A stretch of 64,000 nt of DNA, taken from the NCBI GenBank assembly GCA_016617855.1, contig JAECUM010000789.1, forward strand, positions 124,001 through 188,000. Reading direction: 5' to 3'. This DNA comes from Megalonaias nervosa (Eukaryota > Mollusca > Bivalvia > Unionida > Unionidae). The notes under the pieces are model-generated. The model did not search any database and was not told the DNA's origin. It saw only the letters and a program-made list of their open reading frames with translations. This document shows, piece by piece, positions 57,878 to 64,000 of the stretch; within the stretch, counting starts at the first letter, position 1; the number at the start of each line of letters is the position of its first letter. Made by a program: the position numbers and the translations under genes.

Positions 57878-58559
57878 TATGTAAGAGTTATTAATTTTAG
57901 TAAATTCATTTTAGAAATATTAAAACCAGACACTGCAAATACTGGATGCAGATGAGAATTTTCAAGAAAATGGACTATTCTAAATAAATGTTAAAGGAAA
58001 ATGAGCAGTCAGTCTGATTGTTTACAATGAAAGTGTCTCTCTGGTTTGAAATGTGAACAAGATGACAATGTTATGGGCTAGCTGGTGACAATCGGGTTAG
58101 AAATTTTAAATTGATGAATGTGCATTTTTATATATTTATGCCTTTAATTTTTAAAATTGGTAAGGGGTACAAACAAATGGGGGGGGGTAAGTAAATACTA
58201 TGGTCTGACTTTTCAACCAACATTTGAAATTGCTACTTGCCAAGGAACACTTTTTGTGGGGAGGGGGGAGAGAAACTAATTTTAATTATATAGTACTTAC
58301 TGATTGCTATTGCACAGCTTACTCTTCATCATCATGAAGGAGGGAATTTAGCTACAGCAAAAAGATAAGTAATTACATAATTAAAATTAATGTTACCCCC
58401 CACCCTCACCCCATTTTTTCAAAGCAGTAACACATAATCTGTTGCTCTTGTATGGGATTACCAAGAATACATTAAATATGCCCATGAGACAACTATGGCT
58501 TGAACCTCATGGTCTATAAATTTCATTCAAGAAAAGTCTCCGTCAGTATGGGGCTAATA
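57878..58559. other. AT-rich stretch, no gene
   Basis: Contains G-runs at about 58180 and 58260, and a CACCCTCACCCC phrase near 58400. Nothing is recognised. Confidence 0.4.
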
Positions 58560-59092
58560 AACTCTTTTAATGGTAATAATAATCCACTGTGAAATGGTGG
58601 AATCCAAAATATCAACTGAGCCTTTAAGAGGAAGAAACTGACATTTTCAACCCTTTTTTTTTTTTCCTTTGAAGCGACTGAGATAGAAACAAAGTGCCTT
58701 AACAGGGCATAAAAGCCTGTCTAAATCATCCCAGCACAGATGATTGAGACTGGGAATCTCTATAAGCAGGAGCTACTGAATCTAATTCATTTTTAGCTAG
58801 AAGTCCCAGCTGGCAAAGAAGAGAGACAGATTTGTAAAATACCATTATACTGATGACAGTCAGTGTCAATAAACAAGGCATTCATCTGGCTCTATCTTCT
58901 CTTCAAGGCAAGTAAAAACACAGTTTTGTGTGTAAGATCTTGGAAGGAAACCTCACTCAATAGTCCACTGGAAAGTTTTCTTAAAGACCACAAAACACAA
59001 GACAGATTCCATCTTGGTACAAGAGAGTGGAAGACAGGTCTCTATCTTAAAATACTTAATGAGATCCACAAAGTGCAAATCAGAACCAACTG

Positions 59093-59284
59093 CTATGCCC
59101 TGAGAGAATTTAAGTATGTTGGCAAATGCGGCTTTATACCCCTAATATTCAATATTGAAATCCTTTGTTCTTGAAATGAAACAAAAAGGAAATCAGCAAT
59201 GGAATTTACAATAGGACACCTAGGATCAACACATTTCCTCCTGTACCAATCACAGAAGATTCTCCATTTGGCATCACAGACCAT
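59093..59284 (-). pseudogene. DIRS E recombinase core-binding domain
   Basis: The frame reads AKWRIFCDWYRRKCVDPRCP, then NSIADFLFVSFQEQRISILN with IRGIKPHLPTYLNSLR. This is the N-terminal helical domain of DIRS tyrosine recombinases. The catalytic domain is not recovered in frame to the left. Confidence 0.72.
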
Positions 59285-59665
59285 AGATGTAGAATCTTTC
59301 CTGGTCTGGATGAGGCAGCTGGCAAACTGGCCCTAAAACTTGTTCTAGATAGACAAATCCACCCAAGGCTTACCACCCACCACCCCGTGTGAAAAGGGAC
59401 TGTTATGGAGCGGTGTAGAGACTATTCCATGAGGATTGTTTTCCCTAGACAAACTGTGTGATATTCTCAAATATTGCCCAGTGAAGGATGTTCCAGACCT
59501 GCATGCAAAGAGAAGGGGCATGTGTGCCTCCTTGACTCTGGTGATATGCTATAAGGGTCATGTTGTCATAAGAGACCATGACACATCAACCCCTTTGTTG
59601 ATGCACCCTTGCAAAGCTAGAAATATGGCTTTCATCTCTTGATTGATCGATGTGGAGGAAAGGAA

Positions 59666-60700
59666 TCAGATCTGAGAGTGAACCTCTGTGTGGTTTCCAT
59701 CTTGATGGGATAAGAAACTGTAAAGGGTGCATATGAGTTGTCCAAATGGAACTAGATCTGCAGCGGCTTTCAAGGTTCCCAGTTGAGAGGTAAAGGTGAT
59801 GTCTGGTCTCACAGTATCTCTGGAATCAACAGAAATTGTTCTATTTGGTCCCATTGGACCCAGACTAAGTTCTTGTTCGTAAGGAAATTCATCCCCATAT
59901 ATGTAAGTCCTGAGATGGAGTGAGCACTGACTTCTCAATGATGGGTAAAAGACCCAACCAAAAGAGTTCCAAGCTACTGTCGACCAGCCATAGGAAAGAT
60001 CCTGATGAAAGGACTGTATCTGAACATAGTGGATTAGTGAAAGTACATGTACTGGAGAATCAGAATTCTCAATAATTAGAGACATGCCACAACTATTCTC
60101 ACAACTCAGGTAAAAAGTCTGGGTGCAGAAGGCAGAACCCAGAATTGAAAGATTTCTTGGTCCAAGCAAAACCCTTGGTATCTGGAATGAAGAGAAAGTA
60201 TCAGGGTGTGCAAGTAAGCATCATGAAGGTTGATGAGATTGCCTTATCTGATGAATGTATTGTGCTCTGGATTGCAGATGTGCTCTCCATCTTGAAAAAT
60301 TCCTCCAGAACAAACCAGTTTAAATGTGGTGAGAGAGATCAATTATGAGATGAAACTTCCCCCTTTTCTAGGAATATTTGAGAGTAGAATGCAAGAGACT
60401 GGTTGTTCAGAACCCTCCTGACTGCCTCTTTCTGTAAAATGCTGTGCACCTCTTCCCTTAATTTTACCAGATTGGATTGGTGAAAGAAAATGGGGGTCCT
60501 TGATACTCTGGGTTGTTCTCAAAACTGCAGACAGTAACCCTTGCTCACAAAGGAATGGATCCATGATGTTTGATCAAGTCAAGAAAATAGGCCCAGACAA
60601 TTACCTTTGGGAACATTTGGGAGAGGAATGCATGGCAGGAGAAAGGTTGGGTCCCTATGACTGCCCCCTTCCTACTTCTTTTTGGAAAGAAAGTAGGATT
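59666..60700 (-). pseudogene. DIRS E RT and connection region
   Basis: The frame 59666-60169 holds VRPDITFTSQLGTLKAAADL then VPFGQLICTLYSFLSHQDGN, the region C-terminal to the RT palm in DIRS polymerases (T-L-G-x-L-x-x-x-x-x-L-V-P-F-x-x-L). Upstream frames to 60700 are fragments without clear motifs. Confidence 0.55.
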
Positions 60701-60738
60701 ATAGAACTTCCTCCTTGGGGGGTCTTTGGGAACCACAC

Positions 60739-61137
60739 CTAAGAAACAACAGCTGAAGAATAGCATTTACAGGTAAAGTGAGGCTGCAGATTGGACTGGG
60801 GCTGCATTTGTTTAAAGAATTCTGCAGACAACCCCAGAGAGTAAATCACATTACCACATTTCCTGGCCAAGTGTAATGGGCCAGAAGCAGTTGTAAAGGA
60901 TCTGTGCTGATGATCCTTCAGATCTTGGGAAGCCAAATTAGGCTCAAGTCCTCTAAATAGGGTCTTGGCTTTCAAAAGAGGAATCTTGAGGATTTTACTA
61001 AGGTTGAGTAAGACATACAAGGAGACCAATGCAACATCATAGCAGAAGTTCTGCCAAATAAGCCACTGACATTGAAAGTGCATATCAGGAGGCTTTAGCC
61101 ACAGCTTACAGCACATACTGCAGAGCTCCTTCAGCAT
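60739..61137 (-). pseudogene. Possible Gag-like remnant of DIRS E
   Basis: An open frame of 132 codons lies upstream of the RT fragment, in the Gag position. It contains LSKILKIPLLKAKTLFRGLE and no motif I recognise. Position is the main support. Confidence 0.35.
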
Positions 61138-61140
61138 GCT

Positions 61141-62271
61141 AACAAACTAGCTGAATAGAGGTCAGCAAAAGAAGTTATGATAACTAACAATTGCTGTTTC
61201 TGTTCAATAGCTTAAATGCTTTGACTGGAATAAATATAATACTGAGAAGGCAAGATTACAATTTGGTAAAACACTTGCAACAAGCTATTTTCCTCTGGTC
61301 ACAACTCTGACACATCCATTAACATGGCAACATTGAAACAGATGACTTTTCTGAGCATGGGCATGTGAGGTACATAAGTGGTCTGTGTCCTACTGACAAT
61401 TCTCTGCTCTATATGGGATGTATTCACATCAATTAGACAAGGTTTTTCATCAAGACAAGAGTAAGTTATGCAATAGTGACAGGTTATGTATTACAGCTAT
61501 TAAAAATAAATATTTTTCCAAGTGGACAATCAACTTCTTTCCGTGAATTTTGCTATTTGTTTGAATTGTTGTTGGTTCCAAGTCTGCTGATTCAGAAAGT
61601 TAATTTTAAATACAGCTTAAAGAGAATAAATTTACTTTGCTTACCAAATACATGGGCTTCGTGCACCTACATATGTCTGTTCTAAATAACATCCATAACC
61701 TTTTGAAAACATAGCGATCTGAAATAGGAATGCATGTTGCAAGAAAAAAGGATGAATTCAAAAACATTTTCATTAAAACAAAGTAAAATTTGTTGAAGCA
61801 TTTATTTTTAATAATTCCAATTAGACTGGATTTGCTTTTTTATGTAAACTGTTTAAATTTCCAATAATCTGCAATATCAGAACAATACTCTATTTTTTTT
61901 AAATTTTAAAAAATGTAACTTTTCTTGGAAATAGCAATGAGAAAGCTGGCAGACCTTGCTGAATAAAGGTTAATATTGCATGAGCAGCGGGGAGGGTGAA
62001 CAGACCAAGTCTATTCCTGAAAATAAAGCTTCCTATGAAAATGAAAACACAAGTGTCAATAACACTAACCACCACAGAGGGTGAACAGACCATTTTTAGG
62101 AGGGTTTACTTTTAAAAATAAAGCTTCCTACAAAAATGAAAATACAAGCGTCAATAATGCTAACCCGAGACCTCTACAGGGTTATTTACTGACCCGGAAT
62201 ATTCACTGCTGGTCGTTGGCATGGTTAGGTGGTGTAATTAAATCATTATTATGTCAATAATAACGCTAACC
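61141..62271. other. AT-rich stretch with a two-unit repeat
   Basis: Phrases GAGGGTGAACAGACCA (61992 and 62077), AAAATAAAGCTTCCTA (about 62020 and 62114) and CAAGYGTCAATAA form two imperfect direct copies of about 90 bases at 61992-62165. No gene is recognised. Confidence 0.5.
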
Positions 62272-62887
62272 ATGGCATCTCGCACAACTAAACTAGCTCG
62301 ATAGCGACTAGAGGCAATTAAAAAAATATCTTCCAGTCCATGTTTCTGTCAAGCAAAATTTACAAAAGTGTCAGGAGTCTCAGGTGGAATTTACAGAAGG
62401 TGCAGAACAGTTATTTAAACCAAATGTCGAACTAACTAAGAAAACTGTTGCAGCAACTGAGGCAGCACAAAAAGCTCTTGATACATTACCTGTTGATATT
62501 GTTGGCCGTCTTCAAGCAACTAGACCACCACCACGGCAACCTCCTCAACCACAACCTGAAGTTCAACCACAACCTGAAGATCAGCCGCTGCCTCCACCAA
62601 AAGTTAGAATTAACATTGTAGATAAATTTATGCTGGAAGGTATTGCCGCTATCAAGACCCCAGGCCAATTAATTAATATTGCTGCATTTGGATATAATGA
62701 CAGAGATAGGTATGTAAAATCCGAATATGTTAAAACTCTAAAATCTACCGATTGGGTTAGGGATGTATACTGCGTCACTGCTGATATTCCACAGATCAGA
62801 TCTGAGGGTGATATTAATCAGTTTAACATTTTTAACCAGGCAGAAGTTGAGTATATTGAACAAGTAAAACAAGAAAGGAAACAATGA
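62272..62887 (+). pseudogene. Unidentified gene of plus-strand virus-like cluster
   Basis: An ATG at 62272 opens MASRTTKLAR, then a stop; after a frameshift the main frame is open from 62312. It contains FKPNVELTKKTVAATEAAQK (helical), a proline/glutamine-rich hinge (RPPPRQPPQPQPEVQPQPED) and a compact domain KFMLEGIAAIKTPGQLINIA. A charged helix rich in K, Q and E ends it, extending past the stop at 62885 in two more pieces to about 63000. I do not recognise the family. The adjacency to capsid-like genes suggests an accessory or minor virion gene. Confidence 0.45.
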
Positions 62888-62944
62888 GAAGAAGAAATGA
62901 AGTTGCAACTTAAAAGAGCTAAACAAGTAAGGAAATGAAAAGAA

Positions 62945-63292
62945 GTGAATTTGCAACTTAAAAATGATAAACAAGAAAAGAAATCAGCCTTAACAAGTAA
63001 GAAAGAAGCAGATAAAACAACTGGAAGTGGTCTGTCCAATGCTAGCGATTGGGTCATTCCTGGTACAGGTACCAGGGGAAGTGGCCTTGATAAACTATGT
63101 CCCAATAACGTCCTTGCCGATGTTGATAGACTAGAAATTCTGACTGGCAGAAGACAAGCCGGCAATAATTCTCCAGAAATCATCACTGAGGCAGCTGCTA
63201 TTTGTCAGAGATTATTTACATGCCATATCATGGACATTAATGTTTATTCGTCTCTCATCGATGAAATCATTGATGATTACCACAGTGATTGA
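62945..63292 (+). CDS. Unidentified protein, 115 codons, likely 3' part of the previous gene
   Basis: The frame begins with a lysine-rich helix that continues the previous gene's style, then SGLSNASDWVIPGTGTRGSG, LCPNNVLADVDRLEILTGRR and a helical domain ending DEIIDDYHSD before TGA. Two in-frame stops (62885 and 62936) separate it from the previous frame. It may therefore be the C-terminal domain of one broken gene. No family assigned. Confidence 0.45.
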   Translation: MNLQLKNDKQEKKSALTSKKEADKTTGSGLSNASDWVIPGTGTRGSGLDKLCPNNVLADVDRLEILTGRRQAGNNSPEIITEAAAICQRLFTCHIMDINVYSSLIDEIIDDYHSD

Positions 63293-63392
63293 TGCAATTA
63301 GATCAGTGACAAGAAAATAATATGACCATACATAATGCTCAACATGGACCTGTAATGGTCAGGGTGATAAATTTGTGATTACCAACATATAA

Positions 63393-63580
63393 AACTTCTA
63401 CGGAGATGGACTTGGCGATGTTGTTCAGGGTCTATTTAGAAGGATAGTCCCAAAAGCAATACCAACTGCAAAGCAACTGGGAATGAAAGCTATTGAAGTT
63501 GTTTGTGATAAAGTATTGGTACTGTTGGTGATGTTGCTAGTAAAGCATTCTCAGCAATCAGGGATAGACTAACATGATTA
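63393..63580 (+). pseudogene. Small basic virion-like protein (pVI/pX-like pattern)
   Basis: Plus-strand translation from about 63396 gives FYGDGLGDVVQGLFRRIVPK, then AIPTAKQLGMKAIEVVCDK. A glycine-rich start with amphipathic, basic helices is the pattern of small core or membrane-active proteins lying just before capsid genes in Polinton-like arrays (recalled). It lacks a clear ATG and loses frame at about 63515. Confidence 0.42.
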
Positions 63581-63595
63581 ATATGCAGACCACCA

Positions 63596-63790
63596 GTGGT
63601 CCGACCTCAGCCAGTAAAATTGCCCAGCACCGAAGTTATGCCTGCAAATGTTAGTAAAGTAATAAATCAAGCTGCAAATCAAAATCTAGCCGAGTTGGCT
63701 GGTGTACCCCTGCCACTGACAGGATCAAAAAAAGAAAAAAATATAACTGCTAGTCTAATAGCAGGAAGTGGTCTTTGTGTTAGACCATAA
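63596..63790 (+). CDS. Short frame between virus-like genes
   Basis: Sixty-four codons (first codon not ATG) containing LPSTEVMPANVSKVINQAAN and ending SGLCVRP. It is probably the continuation of the small basic protein after a frameshift. Function unknown. Confidence 0.3.
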   Translation: MVRPQPVKLPSTEVMPANVSKVINQAANQNLAELAGVPLPLTGSKKEKNITASLIAGSGLCVRP

Positions 63791-63801
63791 AAAGTATAAT
63801 A

Positions 63802-64000
63802 ATGTTCAAGCGTGTATCTGATCCTGTATTTGACATGGATCCACCAGACCTCAAAGATGAATCGGTACGTGATTATCAATATCATTCGTATGATGCATGA
63901 CAGCCAAATCAGCATGGAAGAATTGAGCTGCAAGTTCAGGATACAAGCAGATATTTCTTACCTGCTGACGCATTTACTGAAGTAGAAGGTGAAATTCTAA
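63802..64000 (+). pseudogene. Start of a capsid-type protein, runs off the window
   Basis: An ATG at 63802 opens a frame reading MFKRVSDPVFDMDPPD, then VRDYQYHSYDA, a TGA (63898-63900), and in the same frame HGRIELQVQDTSRYFLPADA with FTEVEGEIL to the window end. The order 'Y-x-x-Y-D ... I-x-x-Q-D ... L-P-x-x-x-x-x-x-E-G' is familiar from the N-terminal strand region of jelly-roll capsid-type proteins in Polinton-like arrays (recalled). The stop means this copy is likely dead. Only about 66 codons are visible. Confidence 0.45.

Larger units (their letters stand above)
48100..58060 (-). mobile_element. Polinton/Maverick-like gene cluster, split by the LTR element
   Basis: Read on the minus strand from about 57900 leftwards: a degraded spliced-looking protein (57118-57864), a small basic/hydrophobic protein (56600-57063), an adenain-like protease (56229-56603), an unidentified spliced-looking gene (55430-56159) and a hydrophobic protein cut in two (55397-54791 and 48313-48100). 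A cysteine protease of this type beside small pVI/pX-like proteins is the pattern of Polintons/adintoviruses. The polymerase, integrase and packaging ATPase were not seen here. Ends are undefined. Confidence 0.6.
58560..61140 (-). mobile_element. DIRS-type retroelement E, decayed
   Basis: Minus-strand relict lying between the two virus-like clusters. It has a Gag-like frame (60739-61137), an RT C-terminal half (59666-60169) and a recombinase core-binding domain (59093-59284). Text similarity to DIRS C is seen in the recombinase region. Ends are not defined and no target duplication was seen. Confidence 0.68.

Noticed and set aside
1..64000. CRISPR arrays, bacterial operons or plasmid features
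   Set aside because: The tandem arrays have no unique spacers of constant size, and the exon/intron structure and retroelements show an animal genome.

Overview
This is animal nuclear DNA: AT-rich, no operons, tiny exons with GT/AG borders separated by multi-kilobase introns full of transposons. The repeat types (two tRNA-derived SINEs, one with a body seen in many mollusc genomes, several DIRS retroelements, a Gmr1-type gypsy element and Polinton-like virus genes) suggest a marine invertebrate, most likely a mollusc or related lophotrochozoan. That placement is an inference from memory of repeat families, not proven.

The one host gene I can support runs on the minus strand: the 3' end of a SID1 transmembrane family (SIDT) gene, in five exons at 46391-46437, 31123-31228, 23986-24096, 14843-14956 and 12550-12612 (stop). 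All splice borders are canonical, the phases join, and the translated pieces follow the C-terminal part of animal SIDT proteins without a gap. The 5' exons were not found and presumably lie beyond the right edge. A decayed extra copy of the second exon lies at about 44980-45073 in the same intron.

Almost everything else is mobile DNA. Five decayed DIRS-type (tyrosine recombinase) retroelements lie on the minus strand: about 799-6500, 16490-20740, 24600-27850, 38800-43300 and 58560-61140. Three long elements with terminal inverted repeats and TA borders lie at 21186-23160, 25660-27215 and 31733-33171, and a short one at 9011-9497. A tRNA-Pro-like SINE (31996-32248 and 41377-41700) and a second SINE (6856-7035 and 47020-47266) have inserted into some of these. 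A Gag-like ORF (38072-38830) follows a 1-kb tandem duplication (35559-37160) that carries an array of mini-hairpins.

The right third is the most unusual. A near-complete LTR retrotransposon (48314-54790, 4-bp target duplication GTAT) has its integrase upstream of reverse transcriptase, the Gmr1 arrangement. It sits inside a reading frame of a minus-strand cluster (about 57900-48100) that includes an adenain-like cysteine protease and small hydrophobic or basic proteins, as expected of Polinton/Maverick (adintovirus-like) elements. A second, plus-strand cluster (62272-64000) ends in what looks like the start of a capsid-type protein and runs off the window. Both are broken by stops and frameshifts.

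Tandem and inverted repeats include a 58-bp minisatellite, a 41-bp repeat open in all three frames, a 350-bp tandem duplication and a 115-bp-arm foldback.
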